Source: Nitrospinaceae bacterium (GTDB lineage: Bacteria; Nitrospinota_A; UBA7883; JAJDBK01). From it: a stretch of DNA of 52,970 nucleotides. Positions 44,066-52,113 of this stretch are shown in pieces (the stretch's first letter is position 1; each line of letters starts with the position of its first letter). The notes under the pieces were generated by a model. It worked only from the letters and a program-made list of their open reading frames with translations, was not told the origin of the DNA and did not search any database. Both the position numbers and the translations under genes were made by a program. The stretch covers positions 1 to 52,970 of the forward strand of contig JAJDBK010000033.1 in NCBI GenBank assembly GCA_029261405.1, in the 5' to 3' direction.

Positions 44066-45325
44066 ATGAAAGTCTCCCTCGGTTACGGTCACGATACCAT
44101 CGACATCGACGTTCCACCCGAAACGAAAATCCTGACGGTCACCGACTCGATAAAAGGCCGCCTCACATACGAACGGGTGGCCCACGCCATCGACAATCCG
44201 ACAGACTCAAAACCGCTGGCCGCGAATTTCCAGGCTGGCGATAAAGTGACCATCGTAACATCCGACATAACAAGGCCGTGCGGCGCCGACATCTTTTTGC
44301 CGGTTATGGTGGATCGACTACAGGACGCGGGGGTTTTTGACATAAAAATCCTCTTCGCCACAGGCGCACACCGGGGACATACAAAAAACGAGTGGAAAAA
44401 GATCACTGGCGAAAAGGTTTATGGCAAAGTCAGCCTTGTCGATCACGACGCGTCGGGACCCGACCTTGCGCGGATCGTCGTGGATGACCAGACAGTAAAA
44501 CTGAACCGGCTCGTTACCGGTACCCGGAAAGTTATTATTACAGGTTCCATACAACCCCACTACCTCGCCGGGTTTGGCGGCGGAAGAAAAGCGATTATGC
44601 CGGGGGTTGCGAGCCTCGACGACGCTAAACGGTTTCACGCCTTGAGCCTTCATCCACACAAACCGGGCAGAGCGGAAAATATCGGGCCCGGTATCATCGA
44701 AAACAACCAGATGAGCATTTTTGCCGAAAAGGTGATGAAAGCCGTAAATCCGGTTTTTCTCCTTAACACCATCACCGACTCTCACGGCGTTCCGGTCGAT
44801 CTTGTCGCTGGCGACCCGGTTACAGCCTGGCGTAGAGGAACAGCTATTGCGGGTCGAATGGTAACAGTTAAAATCGACGAACCGGCTGATCTGGTAATCG
44901 CCTCATGTGGAGGGTACCCGAAAGATATTAATTTCATCCAGGCTCACAAAACTTTCGACAACGCCGTAAAAGCTCTTAGACCGGAAGGGAAACTCATAAT
45001 GGTGGCCAAATGCCCGGATGGAATCGGTAACGCCAGTTTTATGAAACGGATTGAATGCGGGTCGGTGGAGAGTATATGGAATGGTCTGCGCGAAAATTTC
45101 GAGATTAACGGTCAGACCGCCATGGCGACCCTCGAAAAAAGTAGCAACCATGACACCCGCCTACTCTCGGATCTCGATCACGCTATGGTGGAGTCGATGG
45201 GGATTCATCCGTTACGCAACGTCGAGGAGTTTATGAGAGTGACAAAAAAATCGATAAAAAATGAAAACAGCGCCATTGTCATTCCGGAAGGGGCGTATAT
45301 AACCCCGGTAATTCCTGAAAGGTAA
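44066..45325 (+). CDS. larA: LarA-family nickel-pincer racemase homologue
   Basis: The product is 419 residues, normal for LarA. Key residues of the Lactobacillus enzyme are matched in order and spacing: Asp67 and Arg70 (SDITR), His102 (ATGAHR), His165 and Lys175 (PHYLAGFGGGRK; the Lys tethers the nickel-pincer nucleotide), and His191 (nickel ligand). GGYPKDINFIQAHKT is also typical. LarA racemises lactate, but relatives racemise or epimerise other 2-hydroxyacids. The cofactor genes larB, larC and larE are not in the window, so the cofactor must come from elsewhere. Its place beside a glycan array hints at a sugar-acid substrate, as inference. Confidence 0.88.
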   Translation: MKVSLGYGHDTIDIDVPPETKILTVTDSIKGRLTYERVAHAIDNPTDSKPLAANFQAGDKVTIVTSDITRPCGADIFLPVMVDRLQDAGVFDIKILFATGAHRGHTKNEWKKITGEKVYGKVSLVDHDASGPDLARIVVDDQTVKLNRLVTGTRKVIITGSIQPHYLAGFGGGRKAIMPGVASLDDAKRFHALSLHPHKPGRAENIGPGIIENNQMSIFAEKVMKAVNPVFLLNTITDSHGVPVDLVAGDPVTAWRRGTAIAGRMVTVKIDEPADLVIASCGGYPKDINFIQAHKTFDNAVKALRPEGKLIMVAKCPDGIGNASFMKRIECGSVESIWNGLRENFEINGQTAMATLEKSSNHDTRLLSDLDHAMVESMGIHPLRNVEEFMRVTKKSIKNENSAIVIPEGAYITPVIPER

Positions 45326-45646
45326 AGATTGGAGGTTTTCGACAAGCGATGAGTTTATATCGCCTCAGAGCCGCTTTACGGCCCACCGTTCACTAAGGTA
45401 GTGTCAGTATAGGCCGGAAGGTCCGATGGCCTTTAAGGGCGCATGAGGGGCCTGGAGGTGTCTTCCACGGTTCATTCTTCCCCTTCTTCTCCATTTATGG
45501 AAAAAACGACGACGAAAAGTCGGGCGCTCACTGTTCCATACAGATAAATATCTACATACATTCGTCGTTGTTCTTCTCTTTAACGAATTTATATTAATTT
45601 AAGAGCCTCTATAACTTCAATTATTACATATATTTACGAGAGGTAA

Positions 45647-45862
45647 GGTACCCGTAATTGGGATTATAGGTACCCGTAATTGGGATTTACAAGCCCGTAA
45701 GGTACCTGTAATTGGGAAATTTAGGCCTGTAAGGTACCCGTAATTGGGATTATGGGCGATTCTTCTGAAAACATGAAAAATTTCGCCAGTCAAGTCCGGA
45801 ATGGGCTCTCGATTGGACGTTGTATTTACTCCTTATTCGGGTAAGGTACCCGTAATTGGGAT
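45647..45862 (+). repeat. Plasmid iterons
   Basis: Five direct copies of GGTACCCGTAATTGGGAT start at 45647, 45669, 45701 (CCC to CCT, last T to A), 45733 and 45845. The first two starts are 22 bases apart, and the next three are at 32-base steps, so near-helical phasing applies to the first four. A degenerate copy (GGTATCCGTGAAACTG) lies near 45878. These should be binding sites for the Rep_3 protein encoded next door, used for initiation and copy-number control. Confidence 0.92.
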
Positions 45863-45892
45863 AACCCAAGGCTGAAGGTATCCGTGAAACTG

Positions 45893-45920
45893 TTGACTGC
45901 GGGTACCTGAATGGTACCAT
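45893..45920 (+). promoter_or_regulatory. Promoter and operator of rep
   Basis: TTGACT (45893-45898) is followed 16 bases later by TACCAT (45915-45920). The -10 lies inside the perfect palindrome ATGGTACCAT (45911-45920), and another GGTACC is nine bases upstream (45902). GGTACC is also the start of each iteron, so Rep dimers probably bind here to repress their own gene, as in other Rep_3 plasmids. Confidence 0.5.
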
Positions 45921-45957
45921 CTGGTACAGGTAATAACCGACCGGGAGCGATATCGAA

Positions 45958-47292
45958 TTGACTGATCACGAGGTAATAAAACATACAGCGGCCATACACA
46001 TCTCGAACACACTCACGAGAACCCAGCGGATAGCCTCCAACGTCCTTCTGAAAAACGCGTATGGCGAACTTCAAACAAAAAACACCCATTCGATCCAGAT
46101 AAACGATCTGGCGTTGGCTATCGGTTTTGACAGCAACAACACCGATGTTTTAAAAGAGGCTCTCACAGTGCTCAACAGCACCCAGCTTGAGTGGAACATT
46201 TTAGAGCGGGACAAGAAACATAAGAACGAATGGGGGGTTTCCACGATCCTCGCCCACGCGAAGATTAAAAAGGGGGTCTGTGAATATTCGTACAGCCCGG
46301 TGATGCGCGACCTTCTCTCAAGCCCCAACGTCTACGCCCGGTTAAACCTCCTGGTGCAACGGCAGTTCCGAAGCAAACACGCCCTGGCCATCTGGGAGTA
46401 TCTGGTGGAGCAACTCTGCTCAAACAGGTTTAGGAGCGGGTTTACAGAGTGGCTTACCGTTGGTGATTTCAAAAAGATGCTCGGTGTCCAGAACGATCCT
46501 TACTACTCCACCGGGTTTAAACATATCGGCCAAAAACTTTTAAAAGAGCCGTTAAAAGAGATAAACGACGTTTCGGATATAACCTCGGATGTCGAATATG
46601 AACGGGAACAGAGAAGGGTTGTGCGGCTCAGGTTCAGGATCGCCAGAAAGGATGGTTACCAGGTTCCTCTCGACCTTGCCCTCCCCTCAGCTATCGTCGA
46701 TGAAGATGAGCCGGATGGCGATCCATTAATAAAACGCCTCCTCTCATACGGCCTGACCGATAGCCAGGCGCGCTCCATACTCGAGCGTCACGACCAGGAG
46801 TATATAACCGGGAATCTGGACGCTGTCGAAAAGAATCTGAAGGCCGGAAATATAAAGAATGTGCCAGCTTACACCCTCACCGCCATGAAAGAGGATTATC
46901 GTCCCCGCAAAAAAGCTCCGGCCAGCGAGAGGATAAAAGAACCGGCGAAGAACAAAAAGGAATCGGTCGAACGAAAGGCGATTTTCGAAAATCTGAAAAC
47001 CCGGTTCGACGGTGAACGGTTCGAAAAGTTCTTAAAATCCCTCGGCGCGGAAAAAACAGAATCGCTGAAAACCCGGTTTCTGAAAAAGAGCAGGGCGGAA
47101 AAGGGTGGATTCGTATACCGCTACTATCAGGAGAACGGGTTTGATAATCTGGTGGTCAAGGGAGCGTTTCACGCTTTTATCAAAGAGACCCTGCCCGCCG
47201 AAATATTTCCGGTATCGCGGTTCAAGGCGTTCATGAAATCTGAAGGCCACAAGGTAGGTGATTTCAGGGAGGAGTTAAAGGGGCTTAATTAA
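45958..47292 (+). CDS. Rep_3-family plasmid replication initiator
   Basis: The product is 444 residues, starting at TTG 45958 with GGGAG ten bases upstream. Residues ~5-225 carry the two winged-helix domains of Rep_3 initiators: LTRTQRIASNVLLKNAY, AIGFDSNNTDVLKEAL, then YARLNLLVQRQFRSKHALAIWEYLVEQ and WLTVGDFKKMLGV ... FKHIGQKLLKEPLKEIN. The family binds iterons and recruits host DnaB. The ~200-residue C-terminal extension (LLSYGLTDSQARSILERH, then a basic linker and a last helical block) is longer than in classic initiators such as RepE. It follows the iterons directly and converges on the SulP gene. Confidence 0.92.
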   Translation: MTDHEVIKHTAAIHISNTLTRTQRIASNVLLKNAYGELQTKNTHSIQINDLALAIGFDSNNTDVLKEALTVLNSTQLEWNILERDKKHKNEWGVSTILAHAKIKKGVCEYSYSPVMRDLLSSPNVYARLNLLVQRQFRSKHALAIWEYLVEQLCSNRFRSGFTEWLTVGDFKKMLGVQNDPYYSTGFKHIGQKLLKEPLKEINDVSDITSDVEYEREQRRVVRLRFRIARKDGYQVPLDLALPSAIVDEDEPDGDPLIKRLLSYGLTDSQARSILERHDQEYITGNLDAVEKNLKAGNIKNVPAYTLTAMKEDYRPRKKAPASERIKEPAKNKKESVERKAIFENLKTRFDGERFEKFLKSLGAEKTESLKTRFLKKSRAEKGGFVYRYYQENGFDNLVVKGAFHAFIKETLPAEIFPVSRFKAFMKSEGHKVGDFREELKGLN

Positions 47293-47374
47293 CCCGGTTC
47301 TATTATAAATATGTGTAAATAGATATAAAACATTAACAATAAATACAGTTTATTGCCAGGAGTCGGCGGTTCAC

Positions 47375-49159
47375 TTATGAAACATCCGGGGTGACATGCG
47401 GATCGGTGGCGCCCGGATGTTTATCGCACTCCAGGAATATTCGCTCCTCGCACAGCTTGCACCTGTTCTGGTTCAGTCGCTCCGTTAAGGCTGTGATAGC
47501 GTCGCTCTTGGAGCAGAATATATTCTCCCGGCCGATCTTGTCCAGATAACCACCCTGTCGCAGGATCCTGTTTACCCCCTCCTTCACCCCGCAAAGGTAG
47601 AGTCCGCCCCCCATCTCCCGCCGTCTGGTCGCTTCGTTTGTCAGTGTCTCGGCTCCGGCGATGTCGATAAAATTTACTCCGGAGCAGACCAGGAGCGCGT
47701 GCGCGTGTTCCGGCTCCTCTTTGTCGATATGCTGTAACGCTATCTCCACATGATTAACCGAGCCAAAATATATGGAGCCGTCGATCCGTATGATTTTTAG
47801 CTGGGGACATTCGAGCAGGTCGGGATCGGTATAAAAGGAGCGGTGGGGAAGATCGGGATGGGGAACCCGTGTGACGATGCGCGGTTTGGATGTCTGGTTC
47901 AGGTAAAGAATGAGCGAGAGCATTACCCCGACGTAGATAGCGAACTCAAGCTCCACAAAGAGTGTAGCGAAAAAGGTGACTATCAGGGTGGCGGACTCGG
48001 GCCGGCTCACCTTGAGGATGGCTTTTATATGGTGAAAATCGATCAGGTTATAAGCGACCAGCAGGACGATTCCACCCATGGCCGGTATGGGCAGATAAGC
48101 CGCCAGAGGGGCGATGGCCAGAAGGATTACAGCTAACGAGAGGGCGGCGAAGATGGCGGCCATCGGTGTGCGGGCCCCGGATGAGTAGTTTAGGCCACTC
48201 CTGGTAAAGGAGCCTGAGGAGGCGTAGCAGGAGAAGAAACCTCCGACCATATTGGCAAGCCCCTGCCCTATAAACTCCTGATTGCCATCTATTCTCTGAT
48301 GCGTTTTAGTGGCGATGGAGCGCGCTATGGAGACAGCCTCGATAAGACCTAGCATGGCAATGGCAAGGGCGCCCGATGTCAGGGCGCGGATGGTTTCGAT
48401 GGAGAAATCGGGGACCGAAAAGGGGGGCAGGCTCGCGGGAAGGGAGCCTACCAGCTTTATGCCGTTCTCCTCCGCGCCGATCATGCCCGCCACCAGAGCG
48501 CCTGTTACCATTCCGAAGAACATACCAGGCGCCTTGGGCCAGATCTTTTTCAAAACGATCACTGTAAGAAGTGTTAACAGCGCCGTTGCCATTACCGCCG
48601 GGTTGATCTGGTCAATACTGCGGGCGATATCGATCATGGTGTGTAAAAACGACTCTCCAGCGGGAATCGTAACGCCCAGAACATGTTTAAGCTGGCTTGT
48701 GCCGATTAGGATAGCGGCCCCGGCTGTGAATCCGATCACCACCGAGTGGGAAATAAAATTTACCAAAGCCCCAAGTCTTGCCAGACCGAGGGCAAACTGG
48801 ATCAGGCCTGTGAGCAGGGTGAGGGTAAGGGCCATCGATATGAAACCTGCGCTTCCCGGTTCGGCCAGGGGGCTGACCGCGGCGAAGACCACTATGGAGA
48901 TGGCGGTGGTGGGGCCGGAGATCAGATGGTGTGAGGAGCCGAACAGCCCCGCTATTATCGGCGGGATAATGGCGGTGTAGAGACCATACTGGGGGGGTAA
49001 TCCCGCGATCATGGCAAAGGCGACCCCCTGGGGCAATACGATGACGGCGTTGGTGGCCCCCGCTATAAGGTCGGCTTTGAGCGTGTTGCTGTCAACCAGA
49101 CGCAACCACGACATAAACGGAAAAAGTCTGCGGGCGAAGGATGGTTTGTCTAACGGCAT
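47375..49159 (-). CDS. SulP-family anion transporter with STAS domain
   Basis: The product is 594 residues from ATG 49159. About a dozen membrane segments include the SulP signature region around AGATNAVIVLPQGVAFAMIAGLPPQYGLY and SGPTTAISIVVFAA, plus GGFFSCYASSGSFTRSGLNY. The cytosolic STAS domain (about 465-575) contains LLVCSGVNFIDIAGAETL. The tail has four extra cysteines (NRCKLCEERIFLECDKHP). SulP proteins carry sulfate, bicarbonate or related anions. Sulfate would fit the sulfotransferase remnants and the CysC-like gene, but bicarbonate is equally possible. Confidence 0.93.
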   Translation of the reverse strand: MPLDKPSFARRLFPFMSWLRLVDSNTLKADLIAGATNAVIVLPQGVAFAMIAGLPPQYGLYTAIIPPIIAGLFGSSHHLISGPTTAISIVVFAAVSPLAEPGSAGFISMALTLTLLTGLIQFALGLARLGALVNFISHSVVIGFTAGAAILIGTSQLKHVLGVTIPAGESFLHTMIDIARSIDQINPAVMATALLTLLTVIVLKKIWPKAPGMFFGMVTGALVAGMIGAEENGIKLVGSLPASLPPFSVPDFSIETIRALTSGALAIAMLGLIEAVSIARSIATKTHQRIDGNQEFIGQGLANMVGGFFSCYASSGSFTRSGLNYSSGARTPMAAIFAALSLAVILLAIAPLAAYLPIPAMGGIVLLVAYNLIDFHHIKAILKVSRPESATLIVTFFATLFVELEFAIYVGVMLSLILYLNQTSKPRIVTRVPHPDLPHRSFYTDPDLLECPQLKIIRIDGSIYFGSVNHVEIALQHIDKEEPEHAHALLVCSGVNFIDIAGAETLTNEATRRREMGGGLYLCGVKEGVNRILRQGGYLDKIGRENIFCSKSDAITALTERLNQNRCKLCEERIFLECDKHPGATDPHVTPDVS

Positions 49160-49332
49160 CGTAACTTTCGCTGATGTTGCGCCCCACTCTGATCGGCGCA
49201 GGATAAAGGGGCGATTATATACGATTCGTTTGGAAAAATCCTGGCCCGCCCCGCGGCGGCGCCCCAATGGGGTTTTATTAAAGGATATAAAACCGTAAAT
49301 GCAATTAATACGGCAAAATAGTAAATACGGGT

Positions 49333-50031
49333 TTATGGTCTTCTGTGACGCGATCTATCCTGATCCTTTCCATCGCCTGCCGCCTCCTCTATCCGCTCGA
49401 CCCATAATGGGTAGCGATCCCGCGCCCACGCCCGTTTTACCTCTCCTGTGAACAGCACAGCGAGGCCGGGGCTGGAGACAGAATTGAAGGCCGCCATGTA
49501 GATATGCCCCAATAACATCGGCAGGAGCATAATTGCGTTGGCGGCGTGAATGACAAGGGCGATTATATGGTCGTGATTTATAAGCAAAACAAAACCCGAG
49601 GCAAGCTGTAGCGTCACCCAGACGCATGCAATAATGACCCACAGTTTCTGACCTGGGTTGAATTTGTCAGCGGGTGGAAGCTCTTTTTCTTTCATGATAG
49701 CGGTAAGGGGCATTCTGGTCAGCCAGATAAAATCGGCCCGTTTCCAGCTCAATACCACACTGAGGCTCTCTCGCCACACCCCGGCCAACCCGGCCACGAA
49801 AATCAGGATAGCCGTGAAAGCCAGAATAAAGAAGATCATCTGGTGAAAATTCAGGATAGTGTTGTCCGCATCCCTCGCTATGTCGGTGTTAATCCCGGTC
49901 ACGTTGAACAGAAACATGGTCATACCGGATGCAACCTGGAGCAGAACGCAGAGGGCCACCATATTGTGCGCCAGACGTTCCTGAACGGAGAACCGGGTTA
50001 TGGTTTCGTTATTGTCAGCCTGTCTTTCCAT
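49333..50031 (-). CDS. Cytochrome b561/FdnI-type membrane haem protein
   Basis: The product is 232 residues from ATG 50031 with AGGTAAGG just upstream. Four membrane helices carry His positions expected for two b haems: RFSVQERLAHNMVALCVLLQ (helix 1), ILNFHQMIFFILAF (helix 2), ALVIHAANAIMLL and LLGHIYMAAFNS (helix 4 region). The layout resembles the gamma subunit of formate dehydrogenase and related quinone-linked enzymes, which pass electrons across the membrane. No catalytic partner subunit is adjacent. It is divergent from the haem protein at 50121, with 89 bases between them. Confidence 0.88.
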   Translation of the reverse strand: MERQADNNETITRFSVQERLAHNMVALCVLLQVASGMTMFLFNVTGINTDIARDADNTILNFHQMIFFILAFTAILIFVAGLAGVWRESLSVVLSWKRADFIWLTRMPLTAIMKEKELPPADKFNPGQKLWVIIACVWVTLQLASGFVLLINHDHIIALVIHAANAIMLLPMLLGHIYMAAFNSVSSPGLAVLFTGEVKRAWARDRYPLWVERIEEAAGDGKDQDRSRHRRP

Positions 50032-50120
50032 GGCCTTACCTGTGTATCCTGAATCTTTCCTGGCGTTTACGCATCTGAACCACTCAATCAATAAGACCAG
50101 ATTATTACAAGAGGCGCCTG

Positions 50121-50687
50121 ATGAAAAGGTTGTTGTTATTTATTCTGTTGCTCATGTTCCCCGCCATCTCCTCTGCGCAAATCGATAAAGAGACCGCTAC
50201 AGGCAAGGCGAAGGCCATGGTTAAAGAGCTTGGCTATGGGCTAAAAGGCGAGTTGGTAAAGGCCATGAAAGAGGGTGGCCCCGCTCAGGCTATTGCCGTC
50301 TGCAAATCTGTGGGACAGGCCAAGGCAGAGGAAGTATCCGAAAAACACGCCGCCATGATCCACCGGGTTAGCCTGAAACTGCGCAACCCGGAAAACAGGC
50401 CGGATGAATATGAAACTTATATTTTGGAGAAAATGGAGACCGATCACGCGGGTGGCGGTCTTAAACCGGCGTACAGCGCAGTGATCCTGGTTGAAGGGAA
50501 AAAACATCTGCGCTTTATGAAACCGATAGTCACGAACCAGGTGTGTATGAACTGCCACGGTTCGACCGATTCTATCAAACCTTCTGTTATGGAGGTTCTG
50601 AAAAGGGAGTACCCGGATGACAAGGCCACGGGATACACGCCTGATCAGGTGCGGGGCGCTTTTTCGATCACATATCCGATGGAGTAG
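50121..50687 (+). CDS. Periplasmic DUF3365-type c-haem protein
   Basis: The product is 188 residues. A signal peptide covers about 1-19 (MKRLLLFILLLMFPAISSA). The body matches the DUF3365/Tll0287-like domain: AIAVCKSVGQAKAEEVS, VSLKLRNPENRPDEYE, and a single c-type haem site CMNCH near residue 146 within KPIVTNQVCMNCHG, ending with RGAFSITYPME. The domain binds haem in a PAS-like fold and is thought to sense redox or ligand. It faces a cytochrome b gene, so the two may exchange electrons. Confidence 0.9.
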   Translation: MKRLLLFILLLMFPAISSAQIDKETATGKAKAMVKELGYGLKGELVKAMKEGGPAQAIAVCKSVGQAKAEEVSEKHAAMIHRVSLKLRNPENRPDEYETYILEKMETDHAGGGLKPAYSAVILVEGKKHLRFMKPIVTNQVCMNCHGSTDSIKPSVMEVLKREYPDDKATGYTPDQVRGAFSITYPME

Positions 50688-50768
50688 TCAGCCTTTTGTT
50701 CAGGGTTTGTTTGCATAAGGCAATATTATGTATTAAACCATATTAATTAATAGATTCATTTATCCACC

Positions 50769-50797
50769 TTGACAGTTAATACGGAATATCCATAATG
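50769..50797 (+). promoter_or_regulatory. Sigma-70 promoter of the partition operon
   Basis: A perfect TTGACA (50769-50774) is followed 16 bases later by CATAAT (50791-50796), five of six matches. The start codon of parA is at 50840. The AT-rich stretch before it (50725-50768) contains TTATCCACC, one base from a DnaA box, and repeated TTAAT motifs. These could be the site bound by the RHH partner protein. Confidence 0.65.
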
Positions 50798-50839
50798 AGC
50801 GTACAATAAACGCGAATAAAACAAGCGGCGGATACTCTC

Positions 50840-51484
50840 ATGAAAACTGTCTCGATAGTCAATCAGAAGGGGGGATGCGGGAAAACCACAGTGGCCGTCA
50901 ACCTTGCCATCAACCTTGCCTATGAAAATAATAGTGTGGTCCTCCTCGACACCGACCCCCAGCTCTCCGCCACAGAGACTGTAGAGAGCGGAAACGAAAC
51001 CGTAATCAGCGTTGTACCGGTTAAAAACAACGTACACCGCATAATCGGGGAGTACGCAGATTACGATTACGTTGTCATCGACTCACCACCCCACGACAGC
51101 AAAGTGGCCCGATCCGTGGTTATCTGTTCCGATCTTGTCATTATCCCGGTGCAGGACTCACCCCTGGACATCAGAAGCGCAGGAAAAACCGTCAGCCTCG
51201 TAAGTGAGGCGCAATCCGCCAACCCGGCTATCAAAGTCTGTTTCCTTGCCAGCCGTATCCAGAAAAACACCATCCTGGCCCGTGACCTGAAAAAACATCT
51301 GCGAAAGATATACCGGGGAATTCCCATATTAAAAACCTGCATCGATAACCGGGTCTGTTACAAACAGTCGTTCATCTACGGTCTTGCAGTCACCGAATAC
51401 GACAAGTTAGGGGCGGCCTCGGCGGAGGTAAACGAACTGACGGCGGAAGTTGTGAAGTTGTTAAAAAACCCTGAAAAACATTAA
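50840..51484 (+). CDS. parA: ParA/ParF-type partition ATPase
   Basis: The product is 214 residues, the short ParF type that lacks an N-terminal DNA-binding domain. The deviant Walker A KGGCGKTT covers residues 10-17 with the signature lysine at 10. Further marks are VVLLDTDPQLSATE, VVIDSPPHDSKVARS (Walker B region) and LVIIPVQDSPLDI. It should move or position the plasmid by ATP-driven patterning on the nucleoid. The RHH gene at 51529 follows in the same operon. Confidence 0.93.
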   Translation: MKTVSIVNQKGGCGKTTVAVNLAINLAYENNSVVLLDTDPQLSATETVESGNETVISVVPVKNNVHRIIGEYADYDYVVIDSPPHDSKVARSVVICSDLVIIPVQDSPLDIRSAGKTVSLVSEAQSANPAIKVCFLASRIQKNTILARDLKKHLRKIYRGIPILKTCIDNRVCYKQSFIYGLAVTEYDKLGAASAEVNELTAEVVKLLKNPEKH

Positions 51485-51528
51485 TATGGCATAATAGTAA
51501 AAAAGTATTAATTGTTAAAGAGGGAGTC

Positions 51529-51801
51529 ATGGCGAAAAAACCGACCTTCGACGATATGGATAGTTTCGTCAAGAACAAGAAAATCGCAACAAAAAGCGTA
51601 CCCGCTAAAAAGAGCGTAAAACCCAAACAGACCCAAAAAAAAGCGGGCCGACCAAAAGTCAACATCTACCCTACAGAAACAAAACTGACCGTTTCTCTCC
51701 CAAAAGATATCCACAAAAACCTGAAACTAAAAGCCGTGGAAATGGAACGCCCCATGGCCGAAGTAATAGTAACAGCCCTAAAACAATACCTCAAAATATA
51801 G
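51529..51801 (+). CDS. ParG-like RHH centromere-binding protein
   Basis: The product is 90 residues with GGGAG seven bases or less before ATG 51529. The first ~48 residues are basic and low-complexity (KSVPAKKSVKPKQTQKKAGR), fitting the flexible tail that stimulates ParF ATPase in ParG-type partners. Residues ~50-90 form the ribbon-helix-helix domain (TKLTVSLPKDIHKNLKLKAVE, AEVIVTALKQYL). It should bind the partition site and repress the operon. Its TAG stop is followed at once by a repeat copy. Confidence 0.82.
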   Translation: MAKKPTFDDMDSFVKNKKIATKSVPAKKSVKPKQTQKKAGRPKVNIYPTETKLTVSLPKDIHKNLKLKAVEMERPMAEVIVTALKQYLKI

Positions 51802-51899
51802 TGGCTGGGAGTGGCAGGGCCACACCCTGTTACGCTAACGCTAGGAACCGGATGATTGTTTACGTTTGTTCGCCGGGGCCTGTGGCCCGGGCTTCGGTG
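51802..51899 (+). repeat. Palindrome-rich repeat, copy near the partition operon
   Basis: 51813-51899 matches 11-97 with three mismatches. It contains CGCTAACGCTAGGA and the hairpin with GGGGCC-TGT-GGCCC between CCGGA/CCGAA- and TTCGG-type ends. It begins at the stop codon of the ParG-like gene (TAGTGGCTGGG) and ends with TTCGGTG fused to the inside of a yoeB toxin gene. Confidence 0.9.
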
Positions 51900-52095
51900 A
51901 TATTACGGAAGATGCAGAATCTCATGGCTAATCAAAGATATTAAACGCCAACCATTTGAAGGTCTGGGCGACCCGGAACCACTGAAATATAACTGGACCG
52001 GATACTGGTCCAGGCGAGTCAACCGAGAACATCGATTGGTATACAAGGTCACCGGCGCCACCATCACCATAGTTCAATGCCGCTACCACTATTGA
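51900..52095 (+). pseudogene. 5'-truncated, frameshifted yoeB toxin remnant
   Basis: From about 51928 the frame reads LIKDIKRQPFEGLGDPEPLK, YNWTGYWSRRVNREHRLVYKV and ends QCRYHY, a near-complete match to the last two thirds of YoeB, including the Glu, Arg and C-terminal His region. Just before it, another frame gives ILRKMQN, the preceding YoeB helix, so four extra bases have shifted the frame around 51921-51929. The first ~21 codons and the whole yefM-type antitoxin gene are missing, replaced by the repeat ending at 51899. It cannot make an active toxin. Confidence 0.85.
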
Positions 52096-52113
52096 CCCGT
52101 GAATAAGCCGGAT

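Larger units (their letters stand above)
45326..45957 (+). other. Replication origin region
   Basis: These 632 bases hold no gene I can support. From left to right there is a GC-balanced stretch with short dyads, an AT-rich segment (about 45575-45640) that could serve as the unwinding element, five iterons (45647-45862) and the rep promoter/operator (45893-45920). I found no good 9-mer DnaA box in this stretch. The arrangement is that of an iteron plasmid origin upstream of its initiator gene. Confidence 0.75.

Noticed and set aside
45643-45862. CRISPR array
   Set aside because: Repeats are 18 bases, spacing is short and partly conserved, and they sit upstream of a Rep_3 gene; these are iterons. 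No cas genes occur in the window.
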